Shown: positions 44,802-51,749 of the stretch, one piece after another | How positions within the stretch are numbered: the stretch's first letter is position 1 | Layout: every line of letters starts with the position of its first letter | Program-made: the position numbers and the translations under genes | IMG/VR virus record: IMGVR_UViG_3300048833_000100 | Location: 1-64,000 of that record | From: a virus | DNA length: 64,000 nt | Direction: 5' to 3' (one strand) | The notes under the pieces: generated by a model | Database searches by the model: none | Seen by the model: the letters and a program-made list of their open reading frames with translations, nothing else | Told to the model about the DNA's origin: nothing

Positions 44802-45503
44802 CTAGACCACGTCAGGCGCCTTCGGGGTCACGTCCCGCATTGAGCCAGGGATCGGCTGATGGGCCACATCCTTGGTTGCCACCCCGGCTTCGATGGCAGC
44901 AATCTGGACCTGAGCCAACGAGGCCATCATGTCCTTCAGGGCATCGAGCCCCCGCCCGGTCTGCCCACCGAGGTCGATCTGAACCTTCTTGGTCTCCGGC
45001 ACCTTGAGATGGGTGAGCAGTGAATTGGCGGCCTCGACCCGGACCTTGGCCGAGACATCCTCGTCATTCATGATCGAATACTGGACGTTGATCGCTTCCT
45101 GGTAGGCATGGGCATTGAGCACCCAGGTCGGGATCAGGCTCTGCTCCCGAACCTTGTTGACCAGCTGCCCCGAATTGTAGGCCGCCACATAGGAGCTGAT
45201 CTCCTTCTCGGTCGCAGCCCGGTTGACCAGGATCTGATACCGATCGGGGAAGGTCTTCTTCCAGGCCGTCTGGTTCGAGCAACCCATCATCTTGTGGGAG
45301 ACATAGGTCACGGCCGAGATGTAATCATCGAGCCGGAACCGACCCTCCTCCAGCACAGAACCAAAGCTGAGGAAGTTCTCCCGGAAGACCTTGGCCTCCT
45401 CGGGATCGGTGGCGATGGCATTGATCTGAGCCAACAGCTGAGGGGTGGCTGCAGTCTTGAAGGCCGCAGGCAGGGCCTCTCTCAACTCATCTTGAGTCAG
45501 CAT
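44802..45503 (-). CDS. Small terminase-like protein (N4 gp69 position), 233 aa
   Basis: First gene of the leftward late block. Helical protein with a stretch WKKTFPDRYQILVNRAATEK that could be a DNA-binding helix-turn-helix, then KVRVEAANSLLTHLKVPETK. Several small terminase subunits have this arrangement (DNA-binding N-terminal region, helical C-terminus). It occupies the N4 gp69 position before the terminase. Function is inferred. Confidence 0.65.
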   Translation of the reverse strand: MLTQDELREALPAAFKTAATPQLLAQINAIATDPEEAKVFRENFLSFGSVLEEGRFRLDDYISAVTYVSHKMMGCSNQTAWKKTFPDRYQILVNRAATEKEISSYVAAYNSGQLVNKVREQSLIPTWVLNAHAYQEAINVQYSIMNDEDVSAKVRVEAANSLLTHLKVPETKKVQIDLGGQTGRGLDALKDMMASLAQVQIAAIEAGVATKDVAHQPIPGSMRDVTPKAPDVV

Positions 45504-45572
45504 CTCTTCTTCTCTTCCAGAGGGGAGTATATCTCATAGATAGAAGATGACTCTTTAGGGTGTCAATAGGAT

Positions 45573-45592
45573 AAACCATACCACACCATACC
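45573..45592 (+). repeat. CACACC intergenic motif, copy 11
   Basis: AACCATACCACACCATACC variant in the divergent region. Reads toward the early block. Confidence 0.55.
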
Positions 45593-45622
45593 AGTAGATA
45601 GATCTCTCTCCTCTCTTCTTCA

Positions 45623-45672
45623 TCTCAGATAGATCCTCCTTCCGCTGACGCTACAGTCGGATCTATCTGAGA
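45623..45672 (+). repeat. Perfect 14-bp inverted repeat
   Basis: TCTCAGATAGATCC pairs with GGATCTATCTGAGA around a 22-base loop, 50 bases upstream of the first early gene. Possible operator, hairpin promoter or mRNA leader structure. Confidence 0.7.
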
Positions 45673-45721
45673 GCAGAGTCTCTTAGATGAAGAGAATCTT
45701 GAAGTAGAGGAGAACAGTTCA

Positions 45722-46006
45722 ATGGATCAGATGAAGTATCCAGTCCTTAAAGAGTGGATAGATGAGGTAAGACATTGGGAACAACCATCCAGAGGATATG
45801 GCATTGGTTCTCTTACAGATGGAGTTCTTACAGACATCATCTTCATTGGAGAACACTGGGACTATCTGAAGCTGAAGGAAGAGAAGGGAACAGACTGGTC
45901 CAGAGAAGATGTTGCCAAGCTGGCATGGAACAGCTGGATGGATCGTCAGTCTCCAGATGCAGAGTTCAAGCTCGGGTATCTGATTGGATACAGGTTCCTG
46001 GTTTAG
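45722..46006 (+). CDS. Low-GC early protein, 94 aa
   Basis: First gene of the early block. Acidic protein with several Trp (VRHWEQ, HWDYLKL, LAWNSW). Its codon use is unlike the rest of the window (many AGA, GGA and AT-ending codons), pointing to recent acquisition. GAGGAGAAC precedes the ATG. No family recognised; early N4-like genes of this size often act on host functions. Confidence 0.65.
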   Translation: MDQMKYPVLKEWIDEVRHWEQPSRGYGIGSLTDGVLTDIIFIGEHWDYLKLKEEKGTDWSREDVAKLAWNSWMDRQSPDAEFKLGYLIGYRFLV

Positions 46007-46119
46007 TCTCAGACAGTCGTGGTTTTGTGGTCATTCATGGGATCCGGCCGCAGTAGGGAAATCCTCATAGTTTACTCGGGTGGCAGTCTTATACACTCTG
46101 GGGACACCATGGAGGAGCT

Positions 46120-46130
46120 CCCCCCCCCCC
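46120..46130 (+). repeat. Homopolymer of 11 C
   Basis: An uninterrupted C tract in the leader between two early genes. Prone to slippage or to sequencing length error; it does not fall in a gene. Confidence 0.85.
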
Positions 46131-46140
46131 TGTAGGTATC

Positions 46141-46158
46141 CACGGCCTGTAGGCCGTG
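46141..46158 (+). promoter_or_regulatory. Early hairpin, copy 1 (CGGCC-TGTA-GGCCG core)
   Basis: CACGGCC pairs with GGCCGTG around TGTA, 33 bases before the gene at 46192. First of five compensated hairpins with the same core; candidate virion-RNAP promoter. Confidence 0.6.
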
Positions 46159-46191
46159 TTGGACTACCACGCTCACCTATGGAGGATCCCC

Positions 46192-46557
46192 ATGAGCATC
46201 ATTCGCACCGCCTTCACCTCGGCTACCACTGGCGCACTGTCCACCGTCGCCGCTGCCGCCAACTCACTCACCTCCGCTGCTGAAGCAGTGGACATCGGTG
46301 CCCAATCCCTCAAGCAGATCGCCAAGGTCGGTCTGCACAACGCCACCAACTGGGCCGAAGCCGCCGAAGAAGATACCGTCGAAGCCAAGGTCGAGCGCAA
46401 GCTCATCCGCCACGACGAACGTGTCGCCCGCATCGAGGCCATCGCTCTCTCTGCTGCCAAGCGTCAGGAGAAGCTCAATGCCAATCCCGAAGCCAAGGCC
46501 ATCTTCAACGAGATGATGCGCTCCATCCAACCGTCACTCCGCGTCGCTGCCGAGTAA
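46192..46557 (+). CDS. Hypothetical early protein, 121 aa
   Basis: Helical protein with an Ala/Thr/Ser-rich N-terminal third (MSIIRTAFTSATTGALSTVA) and a charged helical rest (AKVERKLIRHDERVARIEAI). GGAGGATCCCC precedes the ATG. Located behind early hairpin copy 1. Unknown function. Confidence 0.65.
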   Translation: MSIIRTAFTSATTGALSTVAAAANSLTSAAEAVDIGAQSLKQIAKVGLHNATNWAEAAEEDTVEAKVERKLIRHDERVARIEAIALSAAKRQEKLNANPEAKAIFNEMMRSIQPSLRVAAE

Positions 46558-46563
46558 CCCTAC

Positions 46564-46600
46564 AGCCACCCTGCACATCGCGGGGTGGCTACTTCATTTC
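46564..46600 (+). terminator. Probable terminator
   Basis: AGCCACCC (46564-46571) pairs with GGGTGGCT (46583-46590), followed by ACTTCATTTC. The T-run is weak. Confidence 0.5.
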
Positions 46601-46652
46601 AAGAGGACACCTAACCTAAACCCTACCGTCGCTGACACCGATCAGGATAGAG

Positions 46653-46672
46653 ACCACACACCTCACCACACT
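46653..46672 (+). repeat. CACACC-like intergenic motif, copy 12 (divergent)
   Basis: ACCACACACCTCACCACACT in the gap before the gene at 46814. Less regular than other copies. Confidence 0.4.
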
Positions 46673-46727
46673 CCATCAGCTCGTCATCCAGTGCCCATGT
46701 CCATCTTCCGGGTCACTCGACACCGGA

Positions 46728-46745
46728 CAGAGGCTCATGCCTCTG
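46728..46745 (+). promoter_or_regulatory. Hairpin CAGAGGC-TCAT-GCCTCTG
   Basis: Perfect 7-bp stem with a four-base loop, 20 bases upstream of early hairpin copy 2. Different core from that family. Confidence 0.45.
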
Positions 46746-46765
46746 TATGGCTCTCCTATGCGCCA

Positions 46766-46783
46766 TGCGGCCTGAGGGCCGCA
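46766..46783 (+). promoter_or_regulatory. Early hairpin, copy 2
   Basis: TGCGGCC pairs with GGCCGCA around TGAG, 30 bases before the ATG at 46814. Core shared with copies 1, 3, 4 and 5; outer pairs differ but remain complementary. Confidence 0.6.
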
Positions 46784-46813
46784 ATGGATGCAACGCCAAC
46801 ATCGGAGCCCATC

Positions 46814-47017
46814 ATGCGGATCACCACCGACACCGAATACGAAGCTGCCGTTGCTCGCAAGAACGAGATCATCCGGCAACTCGACGAGTGCTACAGCACC
46901 GTCTTCGACATCCCACACAATCACCCTCTGGAGATCGAGCTGGACCGCATCTGTGCAGCTCTCAACCTCTACGAGGAGGCTGAGATCTACAACAGCCTCT
47001 GCCTCTGCAACTTCTGA
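46814..47017 (+). CDS. Hypothetical early protein, 67 aa
   Basis: Small acidic helical protein (MRITTDTEYEAAVARKNEII). I take the ATG at 46814 (CGGAGCCCATC upstream) rather than longer in-frame readings, because those would translate through the early hairpin. Cys-rich end (SLCLCNF). Unknown function. Confidence 0.6.
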   Translation: MRITTDTEYEAAVARKNEIIRQLDECYSTVFDIPHNHPLEIELDRICAALNLYEEAEIYNSLCLCNF

Positions 47018-47034
47018 ACCAAGGAGAACAAACC

Positions 47035-47415
47035 GTGACCAAACCTAAGGACACCCTCGCCAGCAAACTCGCCCAATTGATCTCGCCTCAGCTCTCAGCC
47101 GATCAGGAGGCATATGATGCCCAATGGGAGGCCGACATGGAGGCCGAATACCAGCGCATCCATCAGCTCGTCTATGGTCACCCAACCATGAGCCCGACTG
47201 AGCAAGGCATCGCCGAGCATCCCATCCTTGCCCGGTGCAGGCTCTTGATCCAGTCGATCGAGAACCAGATCCCAGACGAGTCCATGAGCTGGAAGGTGGA
47301 GCTCTTCTGCGACCACATCCGGTCCATCTTCACCGCACCACGACCCAATGCCACAAGTCCTCATCGGAACCATACCGAGGGCCTTGATGCCGTCGTCTTT
47401 CCCTATCGACCCTGA
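47035..47415 (+). CDS. Hypothetical early protein, 126 aa
   Basis: Starts at GTG 47035 behind AAGGAGAAC. The central part (DAQWEADMEAEYQRIHQLVY, then CRLLIQSIENQIPDESMSWK) has the look of a small acidic helical domain; the end is Pro/His-rich. Not recognised. Confidence 0.6.
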   Translation: MTKPKDTLASKLAQLISPQLSADQEAYDAQWEADMEAEYQRIHQLVYGHPTMSPTEQGIAEHPILARCRLLIQSIENQIPDESMSWKVELFCDHIRSIFTAPRPNATSPHRNHTEGLDAVVFPYRP

Positions 47416-47431
47416 ACCAAGGAGCACACCA

Positions 47432-47776
47432 ATGACCATCCTGACCTACACCGACGAAGCTACCAAAGCTGTCATGACCTACGAACTGGATGACCTGCCT
47501 CAGGGTCACCAGTTCTTTCCCGGCATCCGGGTCAAGAGCCTCGTCATTAACGGGGTCTCTCACATCTTCTACGACCACGAATGGCCGGGGGAAATGTCCC
47601 CTGAGTCCGTATTCGCGGAGCTCTCCACTGTGGTCCTGCACCACTACTTCGACTCGAACCACTATCAACCAACTCCAGAGGAGTTGGCTGAGTGGGAGAT
47701 GCGTATGGAGGCCGAGCAGTCAGGCATTGAGGCTCTGGCCGATGACAACTCCCACGAGTCCTCCTCTCTCGCATGA
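47432..47776 (+). CDS. Hypothetical early protein, 114 aa
   Basis: Acidic protein with His-rich patches (VVLHHYFDSNHYQP) and an acidic tail. AAGGAGCACACC precedes the ATG at 47432. Followed after its stop by early hairpin copy 3. Function unknown. Confidence 0.6.
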   Translation: MTILTYTDEATKAVMTYELDDLPQGHQFFPGIRVKSLVINGVSHIFYDHEWPGEMSPESVFAELSTVVLHHYFDSNHYQPTPEELAEWEMRMEAEQSGIEALADDNSHESSSLA

Positions 47777-47785
47777 CCAACACTG

Positions 47786-47805
47786 ACACGGCCTGTGGGC
47801 CGTGT
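47786..47805 (+). promoter_or_regulatory. Early hairpin, copy 3
   Basis: ACACGGCC pairs with GGCCGTGT around TGTG, eight perfect pairs, 14 bases before CACACC copy 13 and 50 bases before the ATG at 47855. Confidence 0.65.
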
Positions 47806-47819
47806 TGGCACATCGCCAG

Positions 47820-47841
47820 TCACACCACACCACACCAAACC
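47820..47841 (+). repeat. CACACC intergenic motif, copy 13
   Basis: TCACACCACACCACACCAAACC right after early hairpin copy 3. Reads with the downstream gene. Confidence 0.7.
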
Positions 47842-47854
47842 ATGGAGACTACCC

Positions 47855-48052
47855 ATGCCTTTCGTCCTTCCCTTCCTCGTCATGGTCCTTGTCGATAAGG
47901 CCATCTACGAACAGCTGACCGCAGCCAGTGGCCCGCTCTGGCTGCTCTTCGGCTTCATGGTCACCATGACCGTTGCCGTCGGCATCGTCATGGTCTTCGC
48001 CTTCATCGACGCTTCGGTGGAGCGCAGCTTCTACCGTGGCCGGAGGTTCTGA
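47855..48052 (+). CDS. Small membrane protein, 65 aa
   Basis: Two hydrophobic segments (MPFVLPFLVMVLVDK and LWLLFGFMVTMTVAVGIVMV) with a basic tail (FYRGRRF). The leader ATGGAGACTACCC before the ATG is repeated almost exactly before the gene at 48440. An early membrane protein could affect host membrane potential or exclude other phages; not shown. Confidence 0.65.
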   Translation: MPFVLPFLVMVLVDKAIYEQLTAASGPLWLLFGFMVTMTVAVGIVMVFAFIDASVERSFYRGRRF

Positions 48053-48055
48053 ACC

Positions 48056-48214
48056 ATGCGGATCCAGCTGCCTCTGCAAGACGAGCTTCGGATCTGTGAG
48101 GACAGCTTGGCTGTCGCACAGGAAGACCTTCCCGAAGATCTCGAAGATGAGATCGAAGCCCTGCTTGCAGGGCTCCCGACTCCCATCCCATTCGTGCCCT
48201 ACAGGGCCTATTAA
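48056..48214 (+). CDS. Small acidic protein, 52 aa
   Basis: Reads MRIQLPLQDELRICEDSLAV, then an acidic helix and a Pro/Tyr-rich end. It starts in a TGAACCATG junction with the upstream stop and ends with TAA just before a GNRA-capped hairpin. Composition is like the surrounding early proteins. Confidence 0.5.
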   Translation: MRIQLPLQDELRICEDSLAVAQEDLPEDLEDEIEALLAGLPTPIPFVPYRAY

Positions 48215-48238
48215 CACAGGGCCGGCGACGGCCTTGTG
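48215..48238 (+). terminator. GNRA-capped hairpin after the small acidic gene
   Basis: CACAGGGCCG pairs with CGGCCTTGTG (one G-U) around a GCGA tetraloop. No T-run follows directly; likely an mRNA 3' end structure. Confidence 0.5.
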
Positions 48239-48373
48239 CTTGCCACAATGTTGCCGCTTGTCTCTGTGGACACCATTGGATACTGGAACCGCGGTCAGCC
48301 CATTAGTGGGCACCGCAGGGTTGGGTTTTTGGGGTTTTCCCAGAGACAACCCAAGCACACAATTCAACCGTAA

Positions 48374-48393
48374 CTGCGGCCTGTGGGCCGCAG
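48374..48393 (+). promoter_or_regulatory. Early hairpin, copy 4
   Basis: CTGCGGCC pairs perfectly with GGCCGCAG around TGTG, 46 bases before the ATG at 48440. Confidence 0.65.
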
Positions 48394-48420
48394 CGGATAG
48401 GAGCACGGTGCTCTGTCCGC
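48393..48420 (+). promoter_or_regulatory. Hairpin with 3-nt loop abutting early hairpin 4
   Basis: GCGGA and TCCGC enclose GAGCA-CGG-TGCTC. Its five-base stem with a triloop is the size of an N4 virion polymerase promoter hairpin. Confidence 0.5.
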
Positions 48421-48439
48421 AATCATGGAGACTACCCAA

Positions 48440-48862
48440 ATGGCACAATCCCTGCGCAACCAGAACTTCGCTGGCAACCGTTCCTCGAACCGTCCGTTCT
48501 CGCGGGACAACCGCGCCAACGACGACCGTGAGGAAGAGGCTCTGCCGCCGGCCGACTATTGGCTGAACGTGGGCTTCACCCAAGTCGATCCCGAGACCGG
48601 TGAAGAGACCTTCGTCTCGCTGTCCCGCAAGGGCATCCCGTCGGATGCACTGAAGATCTCGTCGGGCAGCGGCCCGATGTCGAAGGCCAAGAACAAGGCC
48701 ATCACGATGCTCGATGACCGCGCCATGGCGATGGAAGCGGGCGATGTCTGGACCACCCGCCTGCAGGTGCAGGTCCGTCGTGTGGGCACCACCAATGGCG
48801 CCGCACCGCTCGAAGAGGACAACCCGTTCATCGACGCCATCCGCGCTCTCTTCGCCGACTGA
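48440..48862 (+). CDS. Hypothetical early protein, 140 aa
   Basis: The N-terminus is Asn/Arg/Ser-rich and probably disordered (MAQSLRNQNFAGNRSSNRPF). The body contains DYWLNVGFTQVDPETGEETF and a helix with KAKNKAITMLDDRAMAMEAG, suggesting a beta-rich nucleic-acid-associated fold. Its GGAG is nine bases before the ATG. It precedes a strong terminator and RNAP1. No firm family. Confidence 0.65.
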   Translation: MAQSLRNQNFAGNRSSNRPFSRDNRANDDREEEALPPADYWLNVGFTQVDPETGEETFVSLSRKGIPSDALKISSGSGPMSKAKNKAITMLDDRAMAMEAGDVWTTRLQVQVRRVGTTNGAAPLEEDNPFIDAIRALFAD

Positions 48863-48871
48863 TCCGGCACA

Positions 48872-48906
48872 GCCCTATCCCTTCGGGGGTAGGGCATCCC
48901 TTTTTT
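48872..48906 (+). terminator. Strong terminator with UUCG loop
   Basis: GCCCTATCCC (48872-48881) pairs with GGGGTAGGGC (48886-48895) around TTCG, followed by ATCCC and six T. Confidence 0.85.
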
Positions 48907-48972
48907 CCATCCCCTTCCTGACCCGGCACTCGGGATAGTCATTCTACCCTCGATAGTCCGGTTGGCGTTGCT

Positions 48973-48988
48973 CCGGCCTGTGGGCCGG
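48973..48988 (+). promoter_or_regulatory. Early hairpin, copy 5
   Basis: CCGGCC pairs with GGCCGG around TGTG, in the 230-base leader of the RNAP1 gene. Confidence 0.6.
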
Positions 48989-49135
48989 TTGGGTGGTTGG
49001 CGTGGCTCTGGCCATGTCTGTCACCTAAGGACGCCCTAAAGACGGTCCTCACTCATGACCCTCGACTGTCCTAAAGGACCAGACCTTGGAAAGATCCAGG
49101 GTCTGTCCTGAACCATGCCCAGAAGGGAGAGACCC

Positions 49136-50029
49136 ATGAAAGACTTCGATCGGGACTACGATACCCTCGAGATTACCGACCTGTTGCCCGAGCTCGCAGA
49201 GCTCGAAGACATCAATACCGAGACCTCCACTCAGATCGAGCTGGAGAAGCTCCACTGCAAGTATCAGCAGATCCCGGCCATGCGGGAGGACTTCGCACGG
49301 GACCTCACCGGGACCATCGAGGCGACCGGACTGCCTATGGCTTTCTGCCTGCAGCTCCTCGTCCAGATGGCCCTACACCGCACCGCGGATGTTTCGACCA
49401 TGGTCGGCATCCTGCGGCCGCACTTCGAGGACAAGGAGAAGCCGGCACAGGCCTGTGCCGATGCCATCTGGGAAGCCTGCGGCCACGACCTCCTCGACTA
49501 TGACGACGAACGTCAGAAGCTCGTCATGGCCTATGATGTGGACGATGAGACCCATCGGATGATCGAGCAGTTCATGTATCCACTGCCCATGGTCGAACCT
49601 CCTGCAGAGGTGAAGACCAACCGGCACACCGGCTACAAGACCATCAAGGGCTCCATCATCCTCAAGCACAACCACATCGAGGAAGATGTCTGCCTCGACC
49701 ACATCAACCGGATGAACGCCCAGGAACTCAGGCTGAACACCAAGATCGTCTCGATCATGCAGAACAGCTGGGCGAACCTGGACAAGCGCCAGGAGGACGA
49801 GACCGTGGTCGAGTTCCGGGCACGGCAGAAGGCCTTCAAGAAGTTCGACCGCACCTCACGGGATGTTATCGACCTCGTGTCGATGCAGTCCGAGAAGTTC
49901 TGGCTGACCCACAAATACGACAAGCGCGGGCGGACCTACGCCCAAGGCTACCACATCAACTACCAATCCGGTGACTGGCACAAAGCCATGATTGAGTTTT
50001 ACCGGACAGAGCAGTTGAAAGAGGCATGA
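49136..50029 (+). CDS. RNAP1, subunit of the phage two-subunit RNA polymerase
   Basis: 297 residues, N-terminal half of a T7-type RNA polymerase split into two proteins as in N4 (gp15/gp16). The T/DxxGR motif is near its end: Asp262-Lys-Arg-Gly-Arg266 in KYDKRGRTYAQGYHINYQ. RNAP2 at 52206 supplies motifs A, B and C. ATG 49136 with AAGGGAGA is preferred to the ATG at 49115. The last 25 residues (INYQSGDWHKAMIEFYRTEQ to the end) are in AT-richer DNA and are duplicated, in diverged form, after the following HNH gene. Confidence 0.88.
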   Translation: MKDFDRDYDTLEITDLLPELAELEDINTETSTQIELEKLHCKYQQIPAMREDFARDLTGTIEATGLPMAFCLQLLVQMALHRTADVSTMVGILRPHFEDKEKPAQACADAIWEACGHDLLDYDDERQKLVMAYDVDDETHRMIEQFMYPLPMVEPPAEVKTNRHTGYKTIKGSIILKHNHIEEDVCLDHINRMNAQELRLNTKIVSIMQNSWANLDKRQEDETVVEFRARQKAFKKFDRTSRDVIDLVSMQSEKFWLTHKYDKRGRTYAQGYHINYQSGDWHKAMIEFYRTEQLKEA

Positions 50030-50044
50030 TACCCTGTTAGGGTA
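50030..50044 (+). other. TACCCT-GTT-AGGGTA hairpin
   Basis: Six-base stem with a three-base loop between RNAP1 and the HNH gene. Possibly a small terminator or a hairpin promoter for the HNH gene. Confidence 0.4.
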
Positions 50045-50069
50045 AATATACCCCTACAAGGAATCCAAC

Positions 50070-50687
50070 ATGAAGATCTGCAAAGACTGTGGTGAGTCCC
50101 TACCACTCACCGCATTTCGGCCCAAGCCGTCCAACAAGGATGGCTTGGAGCCACGCTGCAAAGCCTGTCGAAACATACGATACAACAAGGCAGACCCACA
50201 CAGGGTCTTCCGCAAAATCTACAACAGTCAGCTGCTCAATTCAGTAGGTCGGGGGCATCCGCCACCGGCATACACCTATGAAGAGCTCATTGCTTGGGCA
50301 GACCGACAGCCACAACTCTGGGAGCTTTGGCATGCCTATGTGGCATCAGGATACCAAAAGGAGTTGAAGCCGAGCTGCGATCGTCTGGACAACAACCGCC
50401 CATACGAGCTCGACAACCTCGAGATCGTGACCTGGGAGGAAAACCGGGCAAGGGCAGCCAGGGACAAAGCAGCCAACACCCTACTGGTGAACCACCGCCC
50501 AGTAGCCGCATACAATCTCGATGGCTCCAAACATAGAGAATACCCATCCATCACAGAAGCCATGAGAGAAGTCTCAGGGAATATGTGGGGCATCTCCTCT
50601 GTGGCCAATGGAGTGCCAGTCAGAGATGGGCGCGGCCACCTCTACACACCCAGAACCTATAAAGGATTCATTTGGAAATGGATCTGA
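50070..50687 (+). CDS. HNH homing endonuclease behind RNAP1
   Basis: 205 residues. It begins with a C4 zinc finger (CKDCGESLPLTAFRPKPSNK, then CKAC). A phage HNH-type core follows (SCDRLDNNRPYELDNLEIVT, residues about 108-127). A NUMOD1-like DNA-binding end comes last (PVAAYNLDGSKHREYPSITE, then YKGFIWKWI). The composition is AT-richer than the surrounding genes. It lies between the RNAP1 stop and a second, diverged copy of the RNAP1 C-terminus. Confidence 0.85.
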   Translation: MKICKDCGESLPLTAFRPKPSNKDGLEPRCKACRNIRYNKADPHRVFRKIYNSQLLNSVGRGHPPPAYTYEELIAWADRQPQLWELWHAYVASGYQKELKPSCDRLDNNRPYELDNLEIVTWEENRARAARDKAANTLLVNHRPVAAYNLDGSKHREYPSITEAMREVSGNMWGISSVANGVPVRDGRGHLYTPRTYKGFIWKWI

Positions 50688-50764
50688 ACATCAACCCGCA
50701 GGGGAACGACTGGCAGAAGGCCATGATCGAGTTCTTCCATGCTGAACCTCTGAAGGAGATTTGA
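50678..50764 (+). pseudogene. Displaced C-terminal remnant of RNAP1
   Basis: A 28-codon reading, MDLNINPQGNDWQKAMIEFF and eight more residues, ends at 50764. It aligns without gaps to the current RNAP1 end, with about 15 of 25 residues identical, including DW-KAMIEF and LKE. Its DNA has the GC-rich composition of the phage. It reads as the original RNAP1 3' end, pushed downstream when the HNH gene arrived with a replacement tail. It overlaps the HNH stop. Confidence 0.75.
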
Positions 50765-50767
50765 ACC

Positions 50768-51046
50768 ATGGGAGATCATGGAGACGACCTTTGGGACATC
50801 GCTTTCGAGGATAACCTGGCACAGCATAACGATGTCTGGCCCGAGGACTATGTTCCCAAGACCTGGACCACCAACGAAGGCAGGATCCTGCTCCTCACGG
50901 AGATGACAACCAGCCACATCTTCAACTGCATCGAATGGCTCAAGAGACGGCCGTTCCCTGACAAGCCAAAGATCAAGCAGATGATCGCAGCCTTCGATGC
51001 GGAGCTGGAACGGCGCCAAACCGAAGCCCAATCACGGGAGGAGTGA
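50768..51046 (+). CDS. Hypothetical protein, 92 aa
   Basis: Acidic N-terminus (MGDHGDDLWDIAFEDNLAQH) and a helical second half with LLTEMTTSHIFNCIEWLKRR, a pattern recurrent in small phage proteins of unknown role. It starts in a TGAACCATG junction with the RNAP1 remnant, which implies its translation was originally coupled to RNAP1. Confidence 0.65.
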   Translation: MGDHGDDLWDIAFEDNLAQHNDVWPEDYVPKTWTTNEGRILLLTEMTTSHIFNCIEWLKRRPFPDKPKIKQMIAAFDAELERRQTEAQSREE

Positions 51047-51049
51047 ACC

Positions 51050-51367
51050 ATGGGGAAACGATCCGAGATGCTCCGGTTGGAGCTGAACCTGACTGCCCAG
51101 AAGCTGAAGGTGGCTGATGCCTCCAGGATGTCGACCTACTGGGCTACAACCAATCAGGTGGCCGACCTCCTGAAGCGCAACTTCACCGCCAGCGGTATGG
51201 TTCTCCACGTCACCGATCTGACCGGGAAAACCCTCATCAATCCCGTGATGATCTCCGACGGGCTCAGTGAGGCAACCCTGCGAGCCATCCATGCCGACAT
51301 CGTCCGTAGCTACGACTTGGCGGCATCGTTCGGTCCCATCAAACCCCTCGATCCACCGAAGGAGTGA
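51050..51367 (+). CDS. Hypothetical protein, 105 aa
   Basis: Basic N-terminal helix (MGKRSEMLRLELNLTAQKLK) followed by an alpha/beta part with TASGMVLHVTDLTGKTLINP. GGGAGGAG lies just before the TGAACCATG junction. Unrecognised. Confidence 0.6.
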   Translation: MGKRSEMLRLELNLTAQKLKVADASRMSTYWATTNQVADLLKRNFTASGMVLHVTDLTGKTLINPVMISDGLSEATLRAIHADIVRSYDLAASFGPIKPLDPPKE

Positions 51368-51370
51368 GCC

Positions 51371-51745
51371 ATGACACGAATCTCCAAATCCCACGCTGCT
51401 ACAGCCCATGCTGTCTATGGGGGGATAAAGAAGCTCAATCTTTCGGATGAGAAGAAACGGATCTGGGCAGAGGCCTTTGACCGGATGATGAACCCGCCAC
51501 CAGTGGAGGGGGAAATCATCGGCCGAAGCCCTGCGGAGATCTGGTTCAACGATGAGCTCGCCAAACCCGGCAGCTTCCACATCAAGAGCTTCGACTTCGG
51601 GTCACCGCCCTGGTCTCAGGAGCGCATCACTCCGGTCGACACCACCCCTGACTGGAAACATCCCATCCCAACCAATCGGGCAGGGAATACCCCATCTCTC
51701 GAGGCCCGCCTCAAGGCTCGAGCCAAGCGCAAGAAACGGAAGTGA
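51371..51745 (+). CDS. Hypothetical protein with basic C-terminus, 124 aa
   Basis: Helical N-terminal half (KSHAATAHAVYGGIKKLNLS), a Pro/Trp-containing linker and a strongly basic tail (ARLKARAKRKKRK) suited to binding nucleic acid. It starts at a TGAGCCATG junction. Function unknown. Confidence 0.6.
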   Translation: MTRISKSHAATAHAVYGGIKKLNLSDEKKRIWAEAFDRMMNPPPVEGEIIGRSPAEIWFNDELAKPGSFHIKSFDFGSPPWSQERITPVDTTPDWKHPIPTNRAGNTPSLEARLKARAKRKKRK

Positions 51746-51749
51746 CATC

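Larger units (their letters stand above)
45504..45721 (+). promoter_or_regulatory. AT-rich divergent intergenic region
   Basis: About 220 bases between the leftward late block and the rightward early block, clearly richer in A and T than its surroundings and with polypyrimidine runs (TCTCTCTCCTCTCTTCTTC). It contains CACACC copy 11 and a perfect 14-bp inverted repeat (45623-45636 with 45659-45672). It is the natural site for divergent promoters or the early/late boundary; no clear sigma70 promoter was recognised. Confidence 0.55.

Noticed and set aside
46691-46813. N-terminal extension of the gene at 46814
   Set aside because: It would translate the early hairpin and has no ribosome site, while the ATG at 46814 has one.
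49440-49470. A further copy of the early hairpin (GGCACAGGCCTGTGCC) inside RNAP1
   Set aside because: It lies in coding sequence, has a different core and no TGNR loop; explained by codons.
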